A stretch of DNA of 64,000 nt from the NCBI RefSeq assembly GCF_003818115.1, contig NZ_RPOI01000014.1:103842-167841 (forward strand). Reading direction: 5' to 3'. The notes under the pieces were generated by a model, which saw only the letters and a program-made list of their open reading frames with translations, was not told the origin of the DNA and searched no databases. Of this stretch, positions 55,905-64,000 are shown piece after piece (within the stretch, counting starts at the first letter, position 1; each line of letters starts with the position of its first letter). A program made the position numbers and the translations under genes. Source of the stretch: Citrobacter youngae (GTDB taxonomy: Bacteria > Pseudomonadota > Gammaproteobacteria > Enterobacterales > Enterobacteriaceae).

Positions 55905-55918
55905 TGCGAGCCACCGGG

Positions 55919-57757
55919 TTACATCATTAACGCCATACTTAAATGCGCTGTCACTTCATGAAGGGGGATTTGCACCCAGCAATGGTTTTCTTCATCACAA
56001 AAAGTGACCTCATTGTCGCTGCCGTCTATAAGCAAAATAAAACGTGCTCCCTGGCGTTGCGCGTTCTTCTGCCGGGTCGATAAGCGTAGCGTGGAGCAGT
56101 CATTGACAATGCTCAAATGCGGGAAATTACGCCTGAGCCGGCGGCCAAGTAGTATTGCCTGATCCCGTGCCCGTTCCTGGCTGGGTATGATGACAACATC
56201 GACATGCTTAGCATAATCGCTGCTTTTTTTCGTAGCGGTAAGCAACTGCATAATCGGTTCCAGCATGAAAGCGAAGCCGCATGCAGAGACAGGATGCCCA
56301 ATTAGCCGACTGGCGCTATTGTCGTAACGCCCGCCCCGACACAGTAATTTATTGTGATGCAACGAATCCGCATACCATTCAAAAAGCTGGTCGTTATAGT
56401 CATTTACGGGGAAGAGATTTTTATCGTGGGTAAAAGGGATATTCAGTGCAGTCAGTGAGTCGCAAAGGTGCGTAAAACGCTGACGGGATTGTAATGACAG
56501 GCATGCTTCAAGTTGCGGTGCCTTTTCTGCCAGCCGCAGCATCAAATTATCTTTATCACTCAGTAAGCGCTCAGGATGTTGCTCCAGGCAAGCTAACTGT
56601 CTGGCATTAAGCAGTGATGCCAGCGACTGATAGTATTGCTGCAAGTGACGGCGAAATTGAGTGAACTCTTCGACATTGCCTAATGTATTGATTTTGAGTT
56701 CGACAAACGGCAACAGTTGTAGCGATTTGAAAAAATCGTACTGTAAGGAAATGAGTTCAATCTCAATGCCAATATCTGGATAGCCAAACGCTTCCACGCC
56801 CAATTGATGAAATTGGCTGATGTTCTGCTGGTTCTGACGGCGGAACATTGCCCCCAGATACCATAATCGTGTGCCAATTTGTAAATTCTGATATTGCGAT
56901 AAAAGCCGTAGACAGCCCATCGTTCCATCACCGCGAAATAACGCCTGATGATTAAGCATTAGCTCATCACTTTCACCGGAAAAAGACCTCGTAGCGTTTT
57001 CTTCCAGCCTTTCAAGAAGCGGCATGCGGATCTCCTTGTAGCAATACTGCTGCAATAAATACTCCGCTTTTTTTTCCAGCCACTCCCAGTCCGCGGCGGG
57101 GTTCTGGTAATGCTTACGTGGACGACCACTTTTTCGTGGCCGCAGATTCCGCTGATATTTTTCTTCCAGCGACTGAGAGTAAGGTGTCGTTGCCAGTAGG
57201 CAGTTTTGCGCCAGTGATGACTCAATACGCGTAATGACTGCCGGAACAATCATCCCCAGGCAAAAGCGCTGGTAGGCACCGGAACGCTGCGCCGCATTTT
57301 CTCCGAGGCGCAGGTACTCTTCATGGGGAGTGATCCGCACTTCGGGGGAATCAGCAAAACTATGATGCGGAGTTTCATCCACGCAATGGCATTCAACGTA
57401 TTTTTTTGTCAGTAAGAAATAGGCGTTGGGTTCGACGGGGCAGCAATTGTATCGACTATCCCAAAGCGTGCCATGGCGTTGGTGACGGTGGTTGAAGTAG
57501 TGGGTGTAACCTTTGGCGATATATTGCATAAAACGCCCGAGGCATTCTTTATCAGGAGCGGACAGAAATAAAAATATTTTCTTTGATGAAAGTGAATACG
57601 CATGTAATCTTACCGCATAGATACTCATTGCAGTATCGACGCATTGATAAAAATACTGGTAATCTTCTTCACCTTTAAAAATAGTTTCATCATTATGCCC
57701 GCACAATTGCACGAGGTGAGGAATTCCATCGATAAATAATCGGTTTTTTCGTGGCAT
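55919..57757 (-). CDS. Fusion of a degenerate REP-associated (Y1) transposase domain with a HisRS-like module
   Basis: A single 612-codon frame. Residues 1 to about 216 match IS200-like/REP-associated tyrosine transposases from the MPRKNRLFIDGIPHLVQL start to the GRPRK tail. The catalytic HUH site, normally PNHVHLL after AY.L, reads SKKIFLF (residues 58-64), so both histidines are lost; Tyr120 may remain. Residues about 222-612 follow HisRS, but R-P-E-G-T is R-G-D-G-T (275-279), the motif 2 loop after FR (305-306) is rewritten, the VRGLDYY arginine is proline 450, and the motif 3 arginine is proline 501. Aminoacylation is therefore unlikely. Start choice rests on the RAYT N-terminus because no clear ribosome site exists. 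It follows hisS2 by 148 bp. A regulatory role is inference. Confidence 0.85.
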   Translation of the reverse strand: MPRKNRLFIDGIPHLVQLCGHNDETIFKGEEDYQYFYQCVDTAMSIYAVRLHAYSLSSKKIFLFLSAPDKECLGRFMQYIAKGYTHYFNHRHQRHGTLWDSRYNCCPVEPNAYFLLTKKYVECHCVDETPHHSFADSPEVRITPHEEYLRLGENAAQRSGAYQRFCLGMIVPAVITRIESSLAQNCLLATTPYSQSLEEKYQRNLRPRKSGRPRKHYQNPAADWEWLEKKAEYLLQQYCYKEIRMPLLERLEENATRSFSGESDELMLNHQALFRGDGTMGCLRLLSQYQNLQIGTRLWYLGAMFRRQNQQNISQFHQLGVEAFGYPDIGIEIELISLQYDFFKSLQLLPFVELKINTLGNVEEFTQFRRHLQQYYQSLASLLNARQLACLEQHPERLLSDKDNLMLRLAEKAPQLEACLSLQSRQRFTHLCDSLTALNIPFTHDKNLFPVNDYNDQLFEWYADSLHHNKLLCRGGRYDNSASRLIGHPVSACGFAFMLEPIMQLLTATKKSSDYAKHVDVVIIPSQERARDQAILLGRRLRRNFPHLSIVNDCSTLRLSTRQKNAQRQGARFILLIDGSDNEVTFCDEENHCWVQIPLHEVTAHLSMALMM

Positions 57758-57862
57758 AGGAATAATGTTTAAATAATATTTAAGTTGGCTAAATAGTGTT
57801 TTTTATTAGTGCATAAGCCACGTCTGTTAATATATTAGGATTTCTAGAGAATCTTACAGGAG

Positions 57863-57895
57863 CTACCAAAAGACAACAAGATGACCTTTTGATAG
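57863..57895. other. Hairpin between hisS2 and the fusion gene
   Basis: CTACCAAAAG (57863-57872) pairs with CTTTTGATAG (57886-57895) with one wobble. It lies 10 bp after the hisS2 stop. There is no strong T-tract on the minus strand, so read-through into the fusion gene is possible. Confidence 0.5.
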
Positions 57896-57905
57896 CCCAG
57901 TTCAC

Positions 57906-59174
57906 TTATTTCTGGTTAAGCTCATCAAGTCGTAATGCAATATCTTGAATCGCTAGTAAATTTTGCTGGTTATTTTGTAAATCCCAAAGACGAATTTGTT
58001 GATCAGCATTAATGGTCAGAATAAAACGACAACCGCTCTTAAGGGCATTTTGATGCTGTCGTTTAAGTTTGGTACCGCTACAATCAGTGAGGACACGTAA
58101 ACCAGGCAAGTCTCGACGAAGCGCGCAAGCCAGCACTTGCACCTGTATGCCCCCATCCTCCAGCTCGCTGGTAATCACAACGTCAGGATGGAATTGCCAC
58201 TGAGGATTCAGACCGTCATAAACAGTCTGCAGCAGAAGCAACAATCGCTCGATACCTATGGCAAACCCACAGGCGGGCAATTTCTTACCATTAAATAACT
58301 CAGCCAGACCATCATAACGACCACCACCGCAGACTGTCCCCTGAGAACCTAAGTCATCGGTAATCCATTCAAAAACAGTGCGTGAATAGTAATCCAACCC
58401 GCGCACCAAGCGTGGGTTAATGTGATAGGTTATATTGGCATTGTCGAGCAGAGTCCGCAACGTATTGAAATGCCGCTGTGAATCATCCTCCAGAAAATCC
58501 AGTAAACGAGGTGCGTTCTCTATCATTTCTTGCATTTCAGGGTTTTTACTATCGAGGATACGCAGAGGGTTTACGTCCAGACGCTTGATGCTGTCTTCGT
58601 CCAACAAGTCTCTATGTTGAGTAAACCAACTCACCAGTTCCCTGCGATGTGCCTGGCGTTCTTCCGGCGTCCCTAATGAGTTAATTTCCAGCCGGACGTT
58701 CTGTGATATGCCTAAATCTTCAAATAGATCGCGCACCATAAAGATCAGTTCAGCATCAACATCGGCACCGGACATTCCGAAGGCTTCGACGCCAAACTGC
58801 GTGAACTGGCGTAACCGCCCTTTTTGCGGACGCTCGTAACGAAACATCGGTCCCTGATACCACAAACGCTGTGACTTGTTGTAACACATGTTATTTTCCA
58901 GGACCGCACGCATACATCCGCTGGTCCCTTCCGGACGCAAGGTAATATGCTCACCGCTTTTATCGGTAAAATCGTACATTTCTTTTGAGACGATATCGGT
59001 CGCTTCACCCACCGCACGTTCAAAGAGCGCAACGGGCTCCAGGAGCGGCAGACGCATTTCCTGGTATCCATAACGAAACGCCATTTGATGAAATTTACGC
59101 TCCAGCCACTGCCACATTGGTGTTTCGTCAGGCAGCACATCGCGCATACCTCGTATAGCCTGAATTTTGCTCAT
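57906..59174 (-). CDS. Second histidyl-tRNA synthetase linked to histamine genes
   Basis: This 422-residue class II synthetase has all catalytic features intact: TLRPEGTSGCMRA (RPEGT at 80-84), motif 2 MFRYERPQKGR with Arg112, LVRGLDYYSRTVFEW with Arg258, CGGGRYDG (282-289) and motif 3 GFAIGIERL with Arg310. The C-terminal anticodon-binding domain is present. It differs widely from the housekeeping E. coli-type HisRS (for example MSKIQAIRGMRDVLPDE), so it is a second, acquired copy. It overlaps the antiporter gene by 4 bases, so translation is coupled. Morganella and some Gram-positive histamine clusters also carry a linked hisS. The likely role is keeping tRNA-His charged while decarboxylase drains histidine. 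Confidence 0.92.
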   Translation of the reverse strand: MSKIQAIRGMRDVLPDETPMWQWLERKFHQMAFRYGYQEMRLPLLEPVALFERAVGEATDIVSKEMYDFTDKSGEHITLRPEGTSGCMRAVLENNMCYNKSQRLWYQGPMFRYERPQKGRLRQFTQFGVEAFGMSGADVDAELIFMVRDLFEDLGISQNVRLEINSLGTPEERQAHRRELVSWFTQHRDLLDEDSIKRLDVNPLRILDSKNPEMQEMIENAPRLLDFLEDDSQRHFNTLRTLLDNANITYHINPRLVRGLDYYSRTVFEWITDDLGSQGTVCGGGRYDGLAELFNGKKLPACGFAIGIERLLLLLQTVYDGLNPQWQFHPDVVITSELEDGGIQVQVLACALRRDLPGLRVLTDCSGTKLKRQHQNALKSGCRFILTINADQQIRLWDLQNNQQNLLAIQDIALRLDELNQK

Positions 59175-60565
59175 GACAACTCCTTGCTTAATAAAGAAAA
59201 AGATTGTTCAGTCAAATTGTGCTGCGGGACACCCTTGTTCAGACGATGGCGCCGGGCAACATAAAGAAGGTAAAGAGGGATGGTGATCATCTGTAAAATA
59301 ATGCCCCATACCACGGTAGAGGCACTCTCTGTCATTAGCGCCAGTGCAATAAAGCTCAACGCAACCAGGCTGAGGCAGCAATAACTCCAGAAACTGGCAT
59401 CACCTCCCCGGCGATGAACAACTATCATGACCGGCAGTGATACTGCAGCAAATGCATAGGGGAGTAAGCTGGCAGAGATGGCCAATGTAATCACGCTCTG
59501 GAACTGGTTCTGCAGATTTGGCGACAATGTGAATAGCAGGAGCGCAGTCATCAGCGCTGCAGTAAAAATCAACCCACACCAGGGAACACCATGGCGGTTA
59601 GTACGGGCAAAAAAAGCAGGGAGTAAATTATCTTCCGCCGCAGCCCTGGGCACTTCAGTTTGCAGGATTTGCCAACCAGGCATCGCCCCGAGGCAAGCGA
59701 TAACGACCATGGCTGAAATAATCGCCCCAACCGTACTTCCCCACATTGCTTTTGCGCTGTCGGCAAAAGGAGAGGAGGAGTTCATCAGCACATCATGGGG
59801 GAGTAGCCCCATCATGACATTGGTTGAACTGGCATAACATAACCCAGCGAGCCCCAACCCTAACAAGGTGGCCAGAGGTATTGTGCGGCGTGGGTTTTTC
59901 ACTTGGCTAAACGAGACAGATGCAGATTCAATGCCCAGAAAACCCCATAATGAGATAGTTGCCGCGTTAATGATTGCCTGATGATCACTGACGCCACTAA
60001 GATTCCAGGCTGCCTGATAACGCGCAACGTCAAAATGTCCCCAGCCCATGACGCCGATGCTGAGGATCACCAGCACCATGCAGCTGCCCGTGAACATTTG
60101 CATATAGCCAACCCGTTTCGCTCCACGTAATCCCCAAAGAACAGAGCACCAAAGCAGCACAATGCATGCTGTCGTACCATAAAGTGGGTTGTGTAATACC
60201 GGGAAGAAGAAAGAGAGATATCCCACGCCGGCTAACAGCAGCGCGCAGTTGCCAATCCACGTTGACAACCAATAGAACAATGTCATTTGTAGGCCGATAA
60301 AGGGGCCAAAGCTGGCAGTAATACTGGCTATGATGCCGCCATTGCGCGGAAATAACTCACTCATTTTGCAGAAAATGAGTGCCAGGGCAGCAATCGCTAA
60401 AAACGCGAGTCCCCATCCCCAGACAGAGATTGAACCTATTCTCGCAAGCGTGGCAGGCAGCATAAACACACCGCTACCCATCATATTTGATGCTGTCATC
60501 ATGGTCAGCGCAAGCAGACCCATTTGGTTTGTCTTCGCGCAACATTTATCCATGCCAGTCCTCAT
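59171..60565 (-). CDS. Second histidine/histamine antiporter-type APC transporter
   Basis: This 464-residue amino acid-polyamine-organocation transporter of the basic amino acid/polyamine antiporter type (PotE/CadB/AdiC group) has 12 predicted helices. The first helix carries the substrate-binding [15 protein letters not shown] signature. The [21 protein letters not shown] segment is shared with the first transporter at 61943-63295. The 3' end overlaps hisS2 (ATGA). It corresponds in position to hdcT2 of Morganella. Substrate assignment as histidine or histamine is from context. An internal ATG four codons in (MDKCCAKTNQ) is also possible. Confidence 0.88.
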   Translation of the reverse strand: MRTGMDKCCAKTNQMGLLALTMMTASNMMGSGVFMLPATLARIGSISVWGWGLAFLAIAALALIFCKMSELFPRNGGIIASITASFGPFIGLQMTLFYWLSTWIGNCALLLAGVGYLSFFFPVLHNPLYGTTACIVLLWCSVLWGLRGAKRVGYMQMFTGSCMVLVILSIGVMGWGHFDVARYQAAWNLSGVSDHQAIINAATISLWGFLGIESASVSFSQVKNPRRTIPLATLLGLGLAGLCYASSTNVMMGLLPHDVLMNSSSPFADSAKAMWGSTVGAIISAMVVIACLGAMPGWQILQTEVPRAAAEDNLLPAFFARTNRHGVPWCGLIFTAALMTALLLFTLSPNLQNQFQSVITLAISASLLPYAFAAVSLPVMIVVHRRGGDASFWSYCCLSLVALSFIALALMTESASTVVWGIILQMITIPLYLLYVARRHRLNKGVPQHNLTEQSFSLLSKELS

Positions 60566-60663
60566 TTAATAGATCATAGTGAGATGAACGGGACTCCTCC
60601 CGCGCATGTCCAGGGCCAAAGTTTGTCGTTACAACCCATCGGTAAAGCGTTAATCTCGTTGAA

Positions 60664-60760
60664 GGCTCTGTAAGAACAGAGCCTGATAGACGCAACCGAT
60701 AATGATTGGTCTCGGCATCGGTTGCGCCGCCCCTGAGGGCAGTGATGATTATCACTGCCC
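60664..60760. other. Three consecutive hairpins between hdc and the second antiporter gene
   Basis: The 200-bp spacer holds GGCTCTGT-AAGA-ACAGAGCC (60664-60683), CGCAACCGAT...ATCGGTTGCG (60691-60726) and GGGCAGTGAT-GATT-ATCACTGCCC (60737-60760). All three stems are perfect. None has a clear U-tract on the minus strand, so they may be a leader structure, a weak terminator or RNA-stability elements rather than a plain terminator. Confidence 0.7.
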
Positions 60761-60765
60761 TTTCT

Positions 60766-61902
60766 TCATGCGGCCTGCTGGTTCAGGTCAGCAATCACAT
60801 CGTCAATCAGCTCATCAATCTTGCTGGAGTCAAGGTGGTGCGCAGTGGTAATCAGGTGAGCGATGTCACCGGAGGTGGCCAGACAGTGCTTCTTCCAGAC
60901 GACTTCTGACGGACAAGGGAAAACCACGGTAATAGAGTTTTTATTGCGCCAGGCATCAATACCAGCAGCCTGTAAGCGATCGACTGCGTACTGCGCCATA
61001 TTCAGGCTATGTTCAATGCGGCGTTGCCAGTCGCTCCAGGAATGGCTGCGAATAGCTTCCCACATCATTAGCGGTGTATGGCCGTTACGAGAACCAGAAA
61101 TGGTTTTATCGTGTGCAGAGATGTAATCAATTTCGACAGAAATCCGGTCAACGTTTTTCCTTTTCGCTACCACGATGCCGCAGGGAATAGGCGAACCAAT
61201 CATTTTGTGACCTGAAACGCCAATAGAATCAATACCATCAGCGAAGTTAAAAGGCTGCGGATCGTTCACAAACGGCAAAATCATACCGCTCAACGCAGCA
61301 TCAGCGTGTAGATAATAATCGTCACGTTTGATACCCAGTTGACCAATCCGTTGTTGGATCTCAGCAATATTATCAATAGCGCCACGAACGGTTGTGCCGA
61401 TATTTGCAAAAATAATCGGATGTTCTTCGTTATCGCGTTGAATTTTACGAATCAAATCATCATAGTCCATCTCACCATTCGGCTGTGATTCCACCAGACT
61501 TGATTTAATGCGCAACAACTTAACAATTTTCGCAACGGAATAATGAGTATCTTTCGAGTAATAAAGCGTACCTTCTGGAAACAGTTCACGCCCCAGATAG
61601 CAGCCAAACATATTACCTTCAGTTCCCCCATTGGTAACGTAACCCCAGCTTTCTTCAAATGGGATTTTGAAAATACTGGCGAAATACTCCATTACTTCTT
61701 TTTCAAAATCAAACGAGTTCAGCAAATAATTGCAATACTCCCCCCAGTCACCACAATTATTTATGGAGAAACGCATAAACCGTTCCAGTATCGTGTAATC
61801 GAAGTCGGCTGACTCCGGATAACCTATATTAAAATACTGATTTTTTACGCAATATGACCAAAAAGCATCGAGCTTATTCTGATCGACAATAGATAATGTC
61901 AT
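60766..61902 (-). CDS. hdc: PLP-dependent histidine decarboxylase
   Basis: This 378-residue group II decarboxylase has the same length and very similar sequence to the Morganella, Klebsiella/Raoultella and Enterobacter enzymes. It turns histidine into histamine and CO2, using one proton. Signatures are [16 protein letters not shown] (near 91-106), [18 protein letters not shown], the HADAALSG segment with the PLP-pairing aspartate (201) and the Schiff-base lysine Lys233 in [13 protein letters not shown]. No decarboxylase-type prosegment or pyruvoyl chemistry is involved. It lies 40 bp downstream of the first antiporter. The product would raise cytoplasmic pH in acid conditions. Confidence 0.97.
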   Translation of the reverse strand: MTLSIVDQNKLDAFWSYCVKNQYFNIGYPESADFDYTILERFMRFSINNCGDWGEYCNYLLNSFDFEKEVMEYFASIFKIPFEESWGYVTNGGTEGNMFGCYLGRELFPEGTLYYSKDTHYSVAKIVKLLRIKSSLVESQPNGEMDYDDLIRKIQRDNEEHPIIFANIGTTVRGAIDNIAEIQQRIGQLGIKRDDYYLHADAALSGMILPFVNDPQPFNFADGIDSIGVSGHKMIGSPIPCGIVVAKRKNVDRISVEIDYISAHDKTISGSRNGHTPLMMWEAIRSHSWSDWQRRIEHSLNMAQYAVDRLQAAGIDAWRNKNSITVVFPCPSEVVWKKHCLATSGDIAHLITTAHHLDSSKIDELIDDVIADLNQQAA

Positions 61903-61942
61903 TTTAAACTCCCGTGGATAAAACCAATACAGTTGGATACGT

Positions 61943-63295
61943 TTAGATACGTTTATCTAAATAAAGAATATCCTGACCTTTCTTACTACGCCCGGCAGCA
62001 ACAAATGAGAACAATGGAATGGTTACCATCATCATCAAGATGCCCCAGAATATGGAGTCGCTGCCAGAACCAAGCAAAGCAAAAATGCAGTAAATCATGC
62101 CAATAACAACCAACGTGCAGTAAAACATAAACGATCTTCCACGATTGGCTTTCTTTGAAACAAGGATAATTGGAAGCGAAATCAGGGCGTACATATATGG
62201 CAGAAGAGAAGCAAATACCGACATCAAGATTACAGCCTGGAATTGTTTCGCCAGATTCGGAGATGCCGTCAGAAGCAAGACAATACTCATTAATACACCG
62301 GTAAAAACGAGGCTTTTCATCGGGACATCTTGCTTGTTGGTTTCTTCAAAGAATTTCGGGAAAAGTCCTTGTTGAGCACCTGCGCGCGGGCCTTCTGACT
62401 GAAGTATCAACCAACCTGAAATTGAGCCAAAGCAGGCAATGATGCTCAGTGCGGAAGCAATGTTCCCTGCCGTATTACCGAACATATAGCGTGCGGCATC
62501 AGCAAAAGGTGCGGCTGAATCTACCAGAACATTATGTGGTACCAACCCCATAATAACAGTGCAGCTACCAACATAGCATACGGAAGCGATTAATAACCCC
62601 ATAACGGTAGCCCGAGGAACCGTGCGTTCAGGATCTTCGACCTGACCGGTAGAAACGACTGCAGATTCAATACCAAGGAAGCCCCATAGCGCAATCGACG
62701 CAGCAGAAATAATTGCCGAGGAATCACTATGTCCCGTTCCATTATAAACTTCAGTATAGAGCGACGGGTTAAACCAGAACCACCCAATAAATCCTACGCC
62801 TAATATTACGATTAACCCACAGGTTGCGGTAAAGGATTGTGCCCGCCCCGCAACTTTGGCACCAAAACTAGCAAGGAAAACAAATGCCCACAGAATAATA
62901 ATTGCGGCAATACAACCGTAAGTTGGATTTTTAAGCTCCGGGAAAAAGAAACTGAGATAGCCGACTCCTGCGACCAATAATGCAACGTTACCTACCCATG
63001 CGCTGATCCAATAGCACATTGTTGTCTGAAACCCAATGAATGGGCCGAAGGCATCACTGGCATAAGCAACGATACCGCCGGTACGAGGTGTAATTAAACT
63101 GGTTTTAGCGAAAACTAATGCAAGTGCAATAACACCGATGATGGTAAATACCCATCCCCATATTGAGATGGAGCCTATGCCTGCGAGATTAGTTGGCAAC
63201 ATAAATACGCCAGACCCCATCATATTTGATGCAGTCACTAACGTTAGGGCAATGACTCCCATTTTATGAGCAGAGCCTGAGCTTACTGTTCCCAT
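61943..63295 (-). CDS. hdcT1: Histidine/histamine antiporter
   Basis: This 450-residue APC-superfamily basic amino acid antiporter has 12 predicted helices. The N-terminal [20 protein letters not shown] signature, then [31 protein letters not shown] loop and [17 protein letters not shown], are typical of PotE/CadB/AdiC-like exchangers. It is first in the cluster and 40 bp before hdc, the arrangement of hdcT1-hdc in Morganella. Exchange of external histidine for internal histamine with a decarboxylase gives acid resistance and a proton-motive gain. Substrate is inferred from the neighbour. Confidence 0.92.
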   Translation of the reverse strand: MGTVSSGSAHKMGVIALTLVTASNMMGSGVFMLPTNLAGIGSISIWGWVFTIIGVIALALVFAKTSLITPRTGGIVAYASDAFGPFIGFQTTMCYWISAWVGNVALLVAGVGYLSFFFPELKNPTYGCIAAIIILWAFVFLASFGAKVAGRAQSFTATCGLIVILGVGFIGWFWFNPSLYTEVYNGTGHSDSSAIISAASIALWGFLGIESAVVSTGQVEDPERTVPRATVMGLLIASVCYVGSCTVIMGLVPHNVLVDSAAPFADAARYMFGNTAGNIASALSIIACFGSISGWLILQSEGPRAGAQQGLFPKFFEETNKQDVPMKSLVFTGVLMSIVLLLTASPNLAKQFQAVILMSVFASLLPYMYALISLPIILVSKKANRGRSFMFYCTLVVIGMIYCIFALLGSGSDSIFWGILMMMVTIPLFSFVAAGRSKKGQDILYLDKRI

Positions 63296-63740
63296 AATGG
63301 TTTCCTATTAATTTAAAATTTTGCAATAAGTGGAAATTCGTACTGAATTCGTGGGTCATTGTTATGAATAGAAATGTCCATTATTGTGACAACAATCAAA
63401 AATAATAATGAATCAATTTTTTTTGAGCGGTTTTTCCGCTCACTTTTTAACCATTTTATTAATAATTGACTCTGTCCCCTTTTATTCGACCTGAATAAAG
63501 AAAAGGCGACACTAAAATAATCAGAAAAAAATCACGACGATAATTTATTAATAATGTAATTTTTTGTTGATGGTATTGCTTTAATGTTAAAGATCATGAG
63601 TAATTTAAAGACACCCTGTTTATCACGCCAAAAACGGGTATTTCTGATATGAATAAAGTAGAAGATGGCAATTCAAAGGAGAGAACATAATTTATGTTAC
63701 AACGGACAGAATGATGACTTCCTGTGGGCTACGCCACAGA
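63296..63740. promoter_or_regulatory. Upstream region of the histamine cluster
   Basis: This 445-bp AT-rich stretch carries two small hairpins: GAGCGG-TTTTT-CCGCTC (63425-63441) and TTTATTC-GACCT-GAATAAA (63481-63499). It should contain the hdcT1 promoter, but I could not identify a clear -35/-10 pair. No gene is seen. It ends at the rnpB-derived repeats. Confidence 0.5.
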
Positions 63741-64000
63741 AAGCAAAAACCCCGCCGGAGCGGGATTCTATAAAGAGTGAAGCTGACCGATAAGCCGCGT
63801 TCTTTTGAGCGTAGCGTCGTGGACAGTCATTCATCTATTCTGTCTCACAAAGCAAAAACCCCGCCGAAGCGGGGTTCTATAAAGAGTGAAGCTGACCGAT
63901 AAGCCGCGTTCTTTTGAGCATAGCGTCGTGGACAGTCATTCATCTACTCTGTCTCACAAAGTAAAAACCCCGCCGAAGCGGGATTCTATAAAGAGTGAAG
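63741..64000 (-). repeat. Tandem 109-bp repeats of the rnpB 3' end and terminator
   Basis: Units begin at 63741, 63850 and 63959 (the last cut by the window edge), a period of 109 bp. Each holds, on the minus strand, a copy of the M1 RNA 3' end (GATGAATGACTGTCCACGAC ... CGGCTTATCGGTCAGC) followed by CCCGC-TTCG-GCGGGGTTTTT, the rnpB terminator. E. coli has about 113-bp rnpB 3' repeats here, so rnpB itself must start to the right of the window on the minus strand. Confidence 0.9.

Larger units (their letters stand above)
55245..55918. promoter_or_regulatory. tdc promoter region and junction with the histamine block
   Basis: This 674-bp, very AT-rich gap holds the tdcA promoter with a CRP-like site (55308-55323), and near its far end a doubtful 68-codon frame. 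I see no tdcR, yhaB or yhaC sequence, which E. coli has between tdcA and rnpB. No direct repeat or integrase marks the junction. Confidence 0.6.

Noticed and set aside
57906..59174. hisS2 as the housekeeping histidyl-tRNA synthetase
   Set aside because: Its sequence is far from the enterobacterial HisS, and the housekeeping gene is expected near ispG in relatives.

Overview
The window looks like chromosome of a Citrobacter of the C. freundii group. Much of the gene order from yqjH (14.6 kb) to tdcA (55.2 kb) follows the E. coli/Salmonella chromosome, and many proteins match their E. coli counterparts in length. The left end carries a complete C. freundii-type dha (glycerol fermentation) regulon, which E. 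coli lacks. No coordinate or identity was checked against a database; names rest on recognised sequence, motifs and gene order.

1-12.5 kb, dha regulon: dhaF(partial)-dhaE-dhaC-dhaB (coenzyme-B12 glycerol dehydratase and reactivase) diverge from orfY-dhaT-dhaG-orfW (1,3-propanediol dehydrogenase, small reactivase subunit, cobalamin adenosyltransferase). The regulator dhaR, glycerol dehydrogenase dhaD and ATP-dependent dihydroxyacetone kinase dhaK follow. Three pairs of 15-bp palindromes, 31-32 bp apart, precede dhaB, dhaD and dhaK and are the best candidates for the regulon operator.

12.5-24 kb: a second cyclopropane-fatty-acid synthase with a divergent AraC-type regulator, the iron reductase yqjH with its metal-sensing repressor yqjI, two chemoreceptors (an MCP and aer, each with a flagellar sigma-28 promoter), patA with a sigma-54-type promoter, a 3' remnant of ygjK where E. 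coli has the ebg-ygjIJK block, and fadH.

24-43.5 kb: rlmG, ygjP, ygjR, alx with its yybP-ykoY-type leader, sstT, ygjV, the hexuronate genes uxaA, uxaC, exuT and exuR, yqjA-mzrA, yqjCDEK, yqjF, yqjG, yhaH, yhaJ, yhaK and yhaL. Two large structured repeats lie here, one between uxaC and uxaA and one between yqjG and yhaH.

43.5-55.3 kb: anaerobic amino-acid catabolism. cyuPA degrades cysteine, and tdcABCDEFG takes threonine and serine to propionate and formate with ATP formation.

55.3-63.3 kb: an AT-richer block sits where E. coli has tdcR-yhaB-yhaC, between tdcA and rnpB. It encodes histamine production: an antiporter, a PLP histidine decarboxylase, a second antiporter and a second full-length histidyl-tRNA synthetase. 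A fifth co-directional gene encodes an unusual 612-residue fusion of a degenerate REP-associated (Y1/HUH) transposase domain with a catalytically dead HisRS-like module. This is the strongest candidate for something undescribed.

63.7-64 kb: the end of the window holds 109-bp tandem repeats derived from the 3' end and terminator of rnpB, whose gene must lie just beyond the right edge on the minus strand.
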